Source of the DNA: Acidilobaceae archaeon
GTDB lineage: Archaea; Thermoproteota; Thermoprotei_A; Sulfolobales; Acidilobaceae
DNA length: 64,000 nucleotides
Direction of reading: 5' to 3'
Assembly: GCA_027037535.1 (NCBI GenBank)
Contig: JALVZQ010000002.1
Location: 1-64,000, forward strand
Shown here: positions 32,670-40,773 of the stretch, piece after piece
How positions within the stretch are numbered: position 1 is the stretch's first letter
How the letters are laid out: each line of letters begins with the position of its first letter
Notes under the pieces: generated by a model
The model's database searches: none
The model's input: only the letters and a program-made list of their open reading frames with translations
Told to the model about the DNA's origin: nothing
Position numbers and translations under genes: made by a program

Positions 32670-34370
32670 ATGACCATTCGAAGTATGATAAATAATAAAC
32701 TAAAAACATTAATTAATAATCTTAAAAACATTTATAAATTCATGATTTCTAATATAAATAAATTACTTTATATTATCCTTTTGAACATAATTATTATTCT
32801 TGGAATCGTATATTTAAGATATCATACATTCTCATTATTGAAATTTCTATCACCAGATGTACTAACCAATTACCTTGTATTATTATTTTCACAAATACTG
32901 ATAATCTTTATCCTATCTTTTTACGATAGCTGGCGTGAATATAAATTCAAGATATCTGAAAAATACCGTATGAGACCGCTTGAAGATTTGGGAAACTACT
33001 ACACATCATTTTATGACAAAAGTAAAGAATATAGGTTTAATTTATATAAAGAAAAAATTAATCTACTTAAGCAAAAAACCACAATGAAAATCAATGAAAA
33101 CTGTGAAAAAACTCTTTTTATTCCAGGTTATGGATTGGGGTATAATTATTTTGTGAAAATTAATAATAATCCAGACAAAGTCCTACTGAAGCCTTTTATT
33201 CCAAAACACTATCCAAAGTGGCTTTATCAACTTGACATGTTACTAAAACCTTATGAAAAAGATTTTAGTAGAATATTATTGAACAATGGATGGAACCAAT
33301 TAAAATATCGTCCACACTCGATTAAAATAGATTCTTCTCCCGAGTATAATCAACCCAATAATCCAAATAAAGAATCTAATACTATAATTAAACTATTCGT
33401 CGAGCCTATTTCATATTATTATAGCTTTTTCGCAGAGCAAAGTGCTGATTACGTACTTTATCGAGATAAGAACAGAACACTGAGAGATATATTGTCTCCC
33501 TACTTTTTTGCAACTATAACTCAAGATTCGGATATTAAAAAAGAAATAGGGCTCTCAAGATCTAATCCAATACCAAATACTTTAGGCATCGAAATACTTC
33601 TTGTAACCAAGGACGGTACTATACTTATTAAGCAAAGAAGTAAAAGTGTAGCTGTTGAAAAGGAAAAACTAGATCCGGGAATATCAGGAGGACTAGATTG
33701 GAACACTCTTATATATTATTATAAATCAAATAATTATAGACCTGTAAAGTTGAGTGATGCAATTAAGCATGAGCTTGCAGAAAGAGAAGAACTATCTCCT
33801 AATAACATTGAGAGTTTACGACTTTATCTTATTAGTATGACCCGTAACCTGCGATATCTAGGTAAAATGAACTTTCTTTTAATAGGCTATGTACCCAGGG
33901 ATTGGAAAGAATTATATAATTTAGAAAAAATGAGAAAAGCTTTTGAAACTAGAAACATAATAGGAATCAGAATCCAAAACCTCTGGAAGGAGCTTACTAA
34001 AAATAAAGAAGAGAATATTGATCTTTGTACGCTACTTACGTACATAAAAATAGGTTTAGTAGATTATATAATATATAATTTGAACAACAACGACTGTTGT
34101 GCTAGAGACGATTTAAAAGACTGCCCACTATTATTCGATAATGGAGGAGATCAAAGTAAACAATTTTGTCCATTGAACCATAATTGTTATCATGTTGAAG
34201 TAAAAAGAATACTTTTGGATAATCAAGGTAATCCCTCATGGGAAATTTCATATCCTATACGTGAATTTGAGGCTTTAAAATATAGAGATTTCTCGGCAGT
34301 ATTTTTGGTAAATTTAAAATCTCTCTATGACGCATACTACTCTTATTGTACTCGTATATCTATCACGTAG
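32670..34370 (+). CDS. Two-TM protein with divergent Nudix domain
   Basis: 566 residues, very rich in Ile, Asn, Lys and Tyr, and AT-rich with codon use unlike neighbouring genes. Two membrane helices (about 31-49 and 64-84) are followed by a cytoplasmic region. Residues about 300-410 look like a Nudix fold: NTLGIEILLVTKDGTILIKQRS, GISGGL, then KHELAEREELSPN in place of the Nudix box REUxEExGU, and KMNFLLIGYVP. The N-terminal Gly of the box is displaced, so hydrolysis is uncertain. A C-terminal Cys-rich patch (Cys476, 477, 485, 500, 506) could bind metal. A membrane effector tied to a nucleotide-sensing domain, as in predicted conflict systems, is a reasonable hypothesis. Confidence 0.7.
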   Translation: MTIRSMINNKLKTLINNLKNIYKFMISNINKLLYIILLNIIIILGIVYLRYHTFSLLKFLSPDVLTNYLVLLFSQILIIFILSFYDSWREYKFKISEKYRMRPLEDLGNYYTSFYDKSKEYRFNLYKEKINLLKQKTTMKINENCEKTLFIPGYGLGYNYFVKINNNPDKVLLKPFIPKHYPKWLYQLDMLLKPYEKDFSRILLNNGWNQLKYRPHSIKIDSSPEYNQPNNPNKESNTIIKLFVEPISYYYSFFAEQSADYVLYRDKNRTLRDILSPYFFATITQDSDIKKEIGLSRSNPIPNTLGIEILLVTKDGTILIKQRSKSVAVEKEKLDPGISGGLDWNTLIYYYKSNNYRPVKLSDAIKHELAEREELSPNNIESLRLYLISMTRNLRYLGKMNFLLIGYVPRDWKELYNLEKMRKAFETRNIIGIRIQNLWKELTKNKEENIDLCTLLTYIKIGLVDYIIYNLNNNDCCARDDLKDCPLLFDNGGDQSKQFCPLNHNCYHVEVKRILLDNQGNPSWEISYPIREFEALKYRDFSAVFLVNLKSLYDAYYSYCTRISIT

Positions 34371-34578
34371 TCACGGTCGATTACTTAATATAGTATAATA
34401 CTTGGAAGAACTGCTATAAAAGACTACGGTATACTATCTGATCAATCGACTAGTGCATATTCTTATACATATGATTTTCTGAAGTTGTGAAAGATTTAAT
34501 ATAAATCCTTAAATATCAAGGCTATCTTAGCTTATAAGGAACTAGAAATAGAACTTTATCACGTAGGTGCCAGTAATT

Positions 34579-35499
34579 ATGGAGTCTAGTCGCAATTATA
34601 TAGAAGGTCTCCTTTACTCGTCAGTCGTAGGTATAGTCGAGAGAATTGGTATTTCACTATTGTTACTATTCTTGTTTAGTCATGGTTTTAGTTGTTTCAG
34701 TGGTTGTTTCTGGCTTGGTATTGTTTTTGCTTTGTCTGAAGGTTTAAGTAGGGCTCTCGAACACGGTATTGAGAAAAATATTAGTTCGAAAAAAGTTAAT
34801 GTAATTTTAGCGAAGCTCCGTATCATAGTTTCCAGCATTGTTTTCGTTCTGGGTGTTCCAAGTCTAATTTTTTTCCTTATGAGTCTTGGCCTATATTGGT
34901 TGGGTTTTGCTTTCTCCGATATGGTTATCGGTGTGTCTATGGTGTTAATGTTATCTGTAAGGAGCTTGCTGGGATGGGTTTTGGCTCGAAGCGGATTATA
35001 TAGAGTTGTTCTCGGATCTAGTGTTTTGGGTATTGCTACGGGCTTCTTTCTTGCCTTATTCACGGCTTCACACACACATAATGTCGTTATCGTGTTGGGC
35101 TCTGTGTATTTAGTGGGTTTGATAATGCTAATAGTTACGGGTGTATTAGCAGGGATAGTTTCCAGGAGATATTCTCGTCTTAATATAAAGTTCGGAAAGT
35201 GTGATGTGCCTTGTGTTGTAAGCTCCTTGAAATACTTAGTAGTATTGCTTTCGCTGATTGTTACCAGCCTTGATCCTGTTGGCCTGCTTGGTCTGATTGT
35301 TTTATACGATTGTGTCCAGCGATTGGTTTTACTGCTTGTTCCAAAATTTGGTGTTATAAGTAGTGTCTTGCATTTACTGAGTATTGGTATAGCGTTATTG
35401 CTTGGTCCAGAGTACGCATATGTTGTTGGTTTACTCGGTCTTCTCTCCATTGTAGGACTTGGCTCTCAGAGCCCTTTACGTGCTTTATTATCTGTATAG
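34579..35499 (+). CDS. Polytopic membrane protein, unknown
   Basis: About 306 residues from ATG 34579, which has GTAGGTG 9 nt upstream (the open frame begins at a GTG inside that site). Eight or so hydrophobic helices and short loops. A Cys-rich spot FSCFSGCFW is near residue 40, a polar loop EHGIEKNISSKKVNV near 70-85, and a basic loop RRYSRLNIKFGKC near 205. No family recognised; flippase- or transporter-like by shape only. Codon use is T-rich (GTT, TTG, GGT), opposite to the A-ending style of neighbours. It sits 200 bp behind the AT-rich 2TM-Nudix gene and may be part of the same acquired block. Confidence 0.65.
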   Translation: MESSRNYIEGLLYSSVVGIVERIGISLLLLFLFSHGFSCFSGCFWLGIVFALSEGLSRALEHGIEKNISSKKVNVILAKLRIIVSSIVFVLGVPSLIFFLMSLGLYWLGFAFSDMVIGVSMVLMLSVRSLLGWVLARSGLYRVVLGSSVLGIATGFFLALFTASHTHNVVIVLGSVYLVGLIMLIVTGVLAGIVSRRYSRLNIKFGKCDVPCVVSSLKYLVVLLSLIVTSLDPVGLLGLIVLYDCVQRLVLLLVPKFGVISSVLHLLSIGIALLLGPEYAYVVGLLGLLSIVGLGSQSPLRALLSV

Positions 35500-35626
35500 T
35501 CTTAATTGTTAGGTTTAAAATATCAGAGTACTTGTCGGAATAGGTGGGAAGATCGTGGGATAATTTGTTTTTCCTAAGTTTTCGTAATTATTTCAAACCT
35601 CATTGACAATACTTCTGATGAATTTT

Positions 35627-35637
35627 ACTATAAATAT
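35627..35637 (+). promoter_or_regulatory. TATA box of the small membrane protein / symporter operon
   Basis: ACTATAAATAT, a good archaeal TATA element, with transcription expected to start near 35660 and a ribosome site GAGGTGG at 35685-35691 ahead of the ATG at 35697. Confidence 0.55.
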
Positions 35638-35696
35638 TTGTTAAGCTATATGAAATACTACAGTAAACCCACAGACACATCCTAGAGGTGGAATAA

Positions 35697-35867
35697 ATGG
35701 AGACCCTCAAGAGGGATTTGACCGTATTATTAGTCATCGCAGTCTTCATAGCAATAATAGTTCTCATAGCCTTCGCCGGTAGTACAGCTTTCTGGTACGG
35801 ACAAATAATCCTACAGCTAATAATGGCTGCTATCGCGTTAAAGATAGCTTTCCAGGAGGAGGGGTGA
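35697..35867 (+). CDS. 56-residue membrane protein, likely symporter companion
   Basis: A short gene with all signals: ATG 35697 behind GAGGTGG, open for 56 codons to TGA 35865-35867, and A-ending codons like the symporter. The product has a basic N terminus (METLKRDL), one long hydrophobic helix (TVLLVIAVFIAIIVLIAFAG), a second amphipathic hydrophobic segment (IILQLIMAAIALKIAF) and an acidic end. The symporter starts 7 bp later, and its ribosome site GGAGG lies inside this gene's 3' end. Small partner subunits are known for some solute:sodium symporters (the DUF997/YhdT-PanF type); homology to them was not tested. Confidence 0.75.
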   Translation: METLKRDLTVLLVIAVFIAIIVLIAFAGSTAFWYGQIILQLIMAAIALKIAFQEEG

Positions 35868-35874
35868 GTAGGAT

Positions 35875-37725
35875 ATGAGTACGACAGCGACAATATTTGC
35901 GACCCTAGGACTATACTTCGTAATAGTCCTCGTTATCGGTTTTATCTTCGAGAAGAAGGTTAAGGGACTGGCAGACTACCTCCTCGGAGGTAGAAAAGTA
36001 GGACCCTACGTAATAGCCTTCAGCGAAAGAGCCAGCGAGATGAGCGGATGGGTAGGACTAGGACTACCCAGCGAAGGATTCTACTCCGGACTCAACGCGA
36101 CGTGGAACGCGATAGGATGCTTCTACGCAGACCTAATGAACTGGACAATACTAGCAAAGAAGATGAGGAGATTCACCGAGAAAGTAGGTGCACTAACAGT
36201 CCCAGAATACTACGAGTTCAGGCTAGCAGACAAGAGCGGAGTACTAAGAATAACGAGCGCCCTAATAATCATACTCTTCCTAACAGGCTACGTTGGAGCA
36301 CAGGCCACGGCTGCCGGAAAAGTATTCTCAAGCGTAATAGCGGCAAGCGGAGGAAATGTAACACCCGACACTATACAGACATGGATAATTGTAGGAGCGC
36401 TAATAATGATAATCTACACGGTCCTAGGAGGATTCTTCGCAGTAGCATGGACAGACTTCATACAAGGACTCTGGGCCCTACTAGGATTCACATTAGTAGT
36501 CCTAATAGCACTAGCTAAACTAGGCAATCCCCTAGACAAGCTCGCAACATACACTATAAGCCAAGGATCCACAGTAACATACACAGACATCCACAACTTC
36601 TGGGGATACGAGTACACCGGAGCCCTACTCATGGTAATCATACTGTCATACATAGCGATAGGATTCGGATGGCCAGGCAACCCACACATAACAGTAAGAT
36701 ACATGGCTATAAAGAGCACCAAGGACATACCAAAGAGCGCCTTCGTAGCCCTAGCACTCCTACTAGTAATATACTATCTCGCAATGAGCGTCGGATGGCT
36801 CACGAGAGTAGCCATAACAGAGGGAGTAATGAGCCAAAACCTAGCTGATCTAGTAGCCCAAGACGCAGAATACTCGTTCCCAGCCCTAACAATGCAGTTC
36901 ACACACCCAATACTAGCAGGACTAATACTCGCAGCCCCCGTCGCACTAATGATGAGCACAGCAGACAGCCAGCTACTAGTAGCAACAAGCGCGATAATCG
37001 AGGACATCTATAGGAGAACACTAGCAAAAGAAATCGACGAGAAAAAACTAGTACTATACGGTAGAATAGTCACCTTCGTCCTAGGTATACTAGCACTCAT
37101 CTGGGCATTATACTTCGAGAGCAGCGTATACTACTTCGTACTATTCAGCTGGGGAGGACTGGGAGCAGCACTAGGAAGCGTCACACTCCTAACAGTACTA
37201 TGGAAGAGAATGACGGCCTCCAGCGCTCTCGCAGGACTAGTAACAGGAGCCGCAGGAGTAGTAATCTGGAAGAGCTACAGTAAAGGATGGATACTAATGC
37301 CTGGAGGAGACCCCAACGGAGCCCTAACAGCACTAGCCATAAGCGTCCCAATAATAGTACTAATACTCGGCTTCATAGGAATGTACCTTATCGAGAAGGA
37401 TCCCGGCAAAGCAGCAAAAGGCGCAATCGCAGCAACTATAGCAGCAGGCATACTCTGGGTATTATGGGTATTCCTAAGATATAAGCTAGACCCCGATTAC
37501 ACTGCATGGTGGTATGAGCTACTAATAAGCTTCCCAATGGCAATAGTCGCATCCCTCGCCTCAGGATACGTAACAACCCCTCCACCAGAAGACGAGCTAG
37601 AAGAAATAATAAAGAACTTCTACGGAACAGAGACCCAAGCAACCAGTCATACAAGCGAGATCAAACCACTAGCAGTAACAGAAATAGACGTCGTCAAAGC
37701 CTATCTAACCTATAAAGGAATATGA
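35875..37725 (+). CDS. Sodium:solute symporter, PutP-like (SSS family)
   Basis: 616 residues with about 13-14 membrane helices. SSS features: KGLADYLLGGRKVGPYVIAFSERASEMSGWVGLG (TM1-2, sodium and substrate region), GGFFAVAWTDFIQG (about 180-193), RYMAIKSTKDIPKS, and APVALMMSTADSQLLVATSAIIEDIY. This pattern is closest to proline/sodium symporters. The C terminus extends about 100 residues beyond the core, with two helices and an acidic tail (PPPEDELEEIIKNFYG). Highly A-ending codon use suggests strong expression. Preceded by the small membrane protein in one operon. Confidence 0.92.
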   Translation: MSTTATIFATLGLYFVIVLVIGFIFEKKVKGLADYLLGGRKVGPYVIAFSERASEMSGWVGLGLPSEGFYSGLNATWNAIGCFYADLMNWTILAKKMRRFTEKVGALTVPEYYEFRLADKSGVLRITSALIIILFLTGYVGAQATAAGKVFSSVIAASGGNVTPDTIQTWIIVGALIMIIYTVLGGFFAVAWTDFIQGLWALLGFTLVVLIALAKLGNPLDKLATYTISQGSTVTYTDIHNFWGYEYTGALLMVIILSYIAIGFGWPGNPHITVRYMAIKSTKDIPKSAFVALALLLVIYYLAMSVGWLTRVAITEGVMSQNLADLVAQDAEYSFPALTMQFTHPILAGLILAAPVALMMSTADSQLLVATSAIIEDIYRRTLAKEIDEKKLVLYGRIVTFVLGILALIWALYFESSVYYFVLFSWGGLGAALGSVTLLTVLWKRMTASSALAGLVTGAAGVVIWKSYSKGWILMPGGDPNGALTALAISVPIIVLILGFIGMYLIEKDPGKAAKGAIAATIAAGILWVLWVFLRYKLDPDYTAWWYELLISFPMAIVASLASGYVTTPPPEDELEEIIKNFYGTETQATSHTSEIKPLAVTEIDVVKAYLTYKGI

Positions 37726-37890
37726 ACATAGAACAAGTTTGTTTTCCCCAGAAAAATCCTTCATTAATTTTTCCATCTCCTAATAAGAACTAAGCATACA
37801 TTCATAGAGAGACCCGTGGACTCTTGAAAATCCTAAGCCCATAAACTTATGACTAATCTATAATCCACAACCATACAGGGATGAAAAGTC

Positions 37891-38307
37891 TTGCTAGCTA
37901 TAAAGCCAGCCATAGACCCGCCGAAAAATATAGTGAAAAAACTACTATATCCATATGCAGTATACAGAATCAAAGTATACGTGAAGAGACCCTTCAAACC
38001 TCCCCGTACCTTCGAATTAGTTATAAGCGTTGATAAATTCAGAGCGAAAGGATTCATATCCGATATCTTTCCAGAGCTCATAGAAGACGAAGGAGAAATA
38101 ATACCCTCAAGACTAAACGATGAGCAAGCTGATAAAATAGCGCGCAGAACCGCCCTATACTATACGCTTAAAAAATGGAGAGTAGGCATAGCCCCAGACA
38201 TCGAGATAATAGAGAAAAAAGACACATACAAGATCTTCTGGCTAGTTCACCAAGACAATAAAAAAGTACTCATAGACAGTATCAGTGGAGACTGGGAAGA
38301 ACTATAA
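37891..38307 (+). CDS. Hypothetical basic protein
   Basis: 138 residues, not recognised. N-terminal basic segment AIDPPKNIVKKLLYPYAVYRIKVYVKRPFKPPRTFELVISVD, a middle helical part with EQADKIARRTALYYTLKKW, and a C-terminal strand pair YKIFWLVHQDNKKVLIDSISGDWEEL that resembles the end of PepSY-type domains, a weak similarity only. TTG start; no strong ribosome site. Single gene between the symporter and an amidohydrolase. Confidence 0.6.
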   Translation: MLAIKPAIDPPKNIVKKLLYPYAVYRIKVYVKRPFKPPRTFELVISVDKFRAKGFISDIFPELIEDEGEIIPSRLNDEQADKIARRTALYYTLKKWRVGIAPDIEIIEKKDTYKIFWLVHQDNKKVLIDSISGDWEEL

Positions 38308-38451
38308 TCTTTCTCCTCAAATATCAACAAATCAATATTCTCTACTAAAGAGAGTCTAGATTCCTACTCCGGATCAATAATAATAACTAACACACACAAT
38401 ACTGATACTCCGAGACCTATATCACCGCCGTAATTCGCAGGTGACCCTTGC

Positions 38452-39726
38452 TTGCCCGTGAAGGGATACTGTGCCGATTTCCTATTCACAGGGGATCAAG
38501 TGATAAATAATGGCTGTGTAGTATATGAAGGAGACCGCATTCTAGAAGCAGGTACGAAAGGCTCAATAGAGAAATGCAAAGATCCAGTCGTTCTTAAAGG
38601 CTATACATTAATGCCCGGACTCATAGATGCCCATATCCATATAACTGGTTTTAGAAGCGGGGATTATATCAAAGAGAGTCTTATTACACCCTACGCTACT
38701 CTAGTCGCGAGAGCAATAAAAGATCTGGAATCCGTTATAATGGCAGGCTACACAACGATTGTCGACGCAGGAAGTATTATAAGTTTAGAACTAAAACACG
38801 CAGAGAAAGAGGGAGCAATAGTTTCGCCACGAATAATTGCAGCGGGATATCCTGTCTCACAGACCTATGGACACGGAGACATACACTTTCTCCCACCAGA
38901 ACTAGTAGATCCCAGGACAAGCAAGCTAAAGATGCCGTTCCAAATCCTACTATGCGATGGTCCAAGTGAGTGTAGGAAAGCGGCAAGATATGCTCTCAGG
39001 ACTGGAGCCGATTTCATAAAGGTATTCACCACTGGCGGAATAGCCAGCGAGAAGGATCGCCCCGAATACCAGCAAATGACAAGAGAAGAGCTCAACGCAA
39101 TAGTAGAAGAAGCTTATAGAGCCCATAAATTTGTCCACGCCCATGCAGAGGGCAGAGAAGGAATTATCGCAGCATTGGAAGCAGGAATAACAAGGATAGC
39201 ACACGCAATATACCTAGACGAGGACGGAATCAGTCTAGCAAAAGAGAAAAACGCAGTAATCATACCGACCCTAACAATCATAGACCTAATACTAAGATTC
39301 GGAGAGGCAAGCGGTCTTCCAGAGTGGGCAATTCAGAAAACACGAGAAGCCCAGGACCATCACATCAATAGTATTAAAAAAGCATACAAGGAAGGCATAA
39401 AACTCGCTACTGGTACCGACTTCTTCATTAATAGCAGAAGCTATAACGTTTACGGACTAAACTCTCTAGAAATACTATTACTCGTCAATGAAATAGGGCT
39501 CTCCCCAATAGAAGCACTTAAAGCAGCCACCGTCAACTCCGCATACGTAGCAGGACTAACCAATGAAATAGGACTTCTTAAACCAGGATACAAGGCAGAC
39601 ACTATCGCGGTGAAAGGAAACCCATTAGAAGACCCAACACTACTCCTCGGACCAGATAATGTACATCTTGTCGTCAAGAACGGAACAGTATACAAGGATA
39701 CTATAGTTACAAACCAAACAGTGTAG
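38452..39726 (+). CDS. Metal-dependent amidohydrolase (imidazolonepropionase/prolidase-like)
   Basis: 424 residues. Metal ligands in order: GLIDAHIHITG (HxH), Lys in ADFIKVFTTGGIAS, His in FVHAHAEG, His in IAHAIYLDEDG, Asp in TGTDFF, then the closing small beta domain GLLKPGYKADTIAVKGNPLED. This is the amidohydrolase group that includes Xaa-Arg dipeptidases (prolidases) and imidazolonepropionase-like enzymes; a peptide or cyclic amide substrate is likely. TTG start 7 nt behind GGTGA (GTG 38458 also possible). It ends 5 bp from the convergent tRNA-Ser gene. Confidence 0.88.
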   Translation: MPVKGYCADFLFTGDQVINNGCVVYEGDRILEAGTKGSIEKCKDPVVLKGYTLMPGLIDAHIHITGFRSGDYIKESLITPYATLVARAIKDLESVIMAGYTTIVDAGSIISLELKHAEKEGAIVSPRIIAAGYPVSQTYGHGDIHFLPPELVDPRTSKLKMPFQILLCDGPSECRKAARYALRTGADFIKVFTTGGIASEKDRPEYQQMTREELNAIVEEAYRAHKFVHAHAEGREGIIAALEAGITRIAHAIYLDEDGISLAKEKNAVIIPTLTIIDLILRFGEASGLPEWAIQKTREAQDHHINSIKKAYKEGIKLATGTDFFINSRSYNVYGLNSLEILLLVNEIGLSPIEALKAATVNSAYVAGLTNEIGLLKPGYKADTIAVKGNPLEDPTLLLGPDNVHLVVKNGTVYKDTIVTNQTV

Positions 39727-39731
39727 GAGTA

Positions 39732-39853
39732 TGGCGCCGGGGGCGGGATTCGAACCCGCGCGTCCCGTATGGGACAACGGGTCTCACGTGCGGCGGGGAA
39801 CCAATCCCCTCCGACCTCGAGCCCGCCGCCTTGGGCCGCTCGGCCACCCCGGC
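39732..39853 (-). tRNA. tRNA-Ser (anticodon CGA) with 33-nt intron
   Basis: Minus strand. Exon 1 39853-39816, intron 39815-39783, exon 2 39782-39732. Acceptor GCCGGGG pairs with CCCCGGC before discriminator G and an encoded CCA. Anticodon stem GCGGG/CCCGT around loop CTCGAGA gives CGA. The long variable arm GTCCC-ATAC-GGGAC marks a serine-type class II tRNA, with T arm GCGGG-TTCGAAT-CCCGC. The intron lies after position 37, the canonical archaeal site, where the splicing endonuclease cuts a bulge-helix-bulge. Confidence 0.95.
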
Positions 39854-40037
39854 ACACTGAGGGATCTCAGTACAGCTACCTATCGCCCAGGAATATTCAG
39901 TATACTCTCCACCTTCATAAATATGTAGTCATAGTACAATTCTTTTTTAATCACATTATTATAATACTCTCAAAAGCATTTTTCATTTAGAGGTAGCAAA
40001 AAACACATAACAACCTAGCACGGTGGTGAACTAAGAG

Positions 40038-40601
40038 ATGGTTACAAAAAAGGGATTCGCAAGAACTATCAGGATACTACTAGACAATGGATTCAGATTC
40101 ACGCTCATAGGAGGAACAATTGTAGAACTAGAACTAAAGAACAAAGATCTAGGACCCGACATAGACTTGTTCGCGGAGGAACCAGGAGTCCTACTCGGAG
40201 AACAAGAGTATTATGAATTCGCAGAGTCCCAAGGATGGATTGTAGGCCAAACCTGGCTGGGAACCCCTAGAATTATCGCGAGAATCGACCAGGAAGAGGT
40301 GCCAGTCGAGTTCTACGACAACATATACGACTTCTACGTTCCAGAAGAAATGTTGAAAAAAGCGAAGAAAATCAAAATTGAAGGAGTCTCAATAAAATCC
40401 ATATCGCTCGAGGACCATATCGTGCTAAAAGCCAATAGCGGGAGAGGAAGCGATATAGAGAGACTGAAAGAAATAGGCAGATTAATAAAGAAAAAGAAGC
40501 TAAAGATAGACCCACAAAAAATATACGAATCTGCATCGCTATTCGACGACGAAAAAGTCATACTAAGGCGAATAATGGATTCGGGAATTCCCCTCAAATA
40601 A
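40038..40601 (+). CDS. Stand-alone nucleotidyltransferase-fold protein
   Basis: 187 residues. FTLIGGTIVELELKNKDLGPDIDLF gives the G-G motif followed by D-x-D, and VPVEFYDNIYDFYV supplies a third acidic strand: the layout of MNT-type nucleotidyltransferases. The C-terminal half (IKSISLEDHIVLKANSGRGSDIERLKEIGRLI) resembles the helical part of AbiEii/MNT-like proteins. Such proteins often modify a partner toxin or tRNA, but no HEPN or toxin gene is adjacent. ATG start behind GGTGGTGA. Confidence 0.75.
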   Translation: MVTKKGFARTIRILLDNGFRFTLIGGTIVELELKNKDLGPDIDLFAEEPGVLLGEQEYYEFAESQGWIVGQTWLGTPRIIARIDQEEVPVEFYDNIYDFYVPEEMLKKAKKIKIEGVSIKSISLEDHIVLKANSGRGSDIERLKEIGRLIKKKKLKIDPQKIYESASLFDDEKVILRRIMDSGIPLK

Positions 40602-40773
40602 ATGCTCAACACATATACTCTTGTATTATCCATGTATGAGAACAAGGAAACGCATATCATCTCTCTAAGATAAAACAATTGTATCGAGCAACGACGTGAT
40701 GATACACCAAGAGGAGTGTGTAGGAATCTTGCTTTCAAACAAGGGTACAAAAGTACTAGAATGCTACAAGCTC

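Noticed and set aside
34680-35450. 256-codon open frame antisense to the polytopic membrane gene
   Set aside because: Its translation lacks hydrophobic or domain structure, whereas the plus strand gives clear membrane helices and a ribosome site. The T-rich codon style of the plus gene depletes stops on the other strand.
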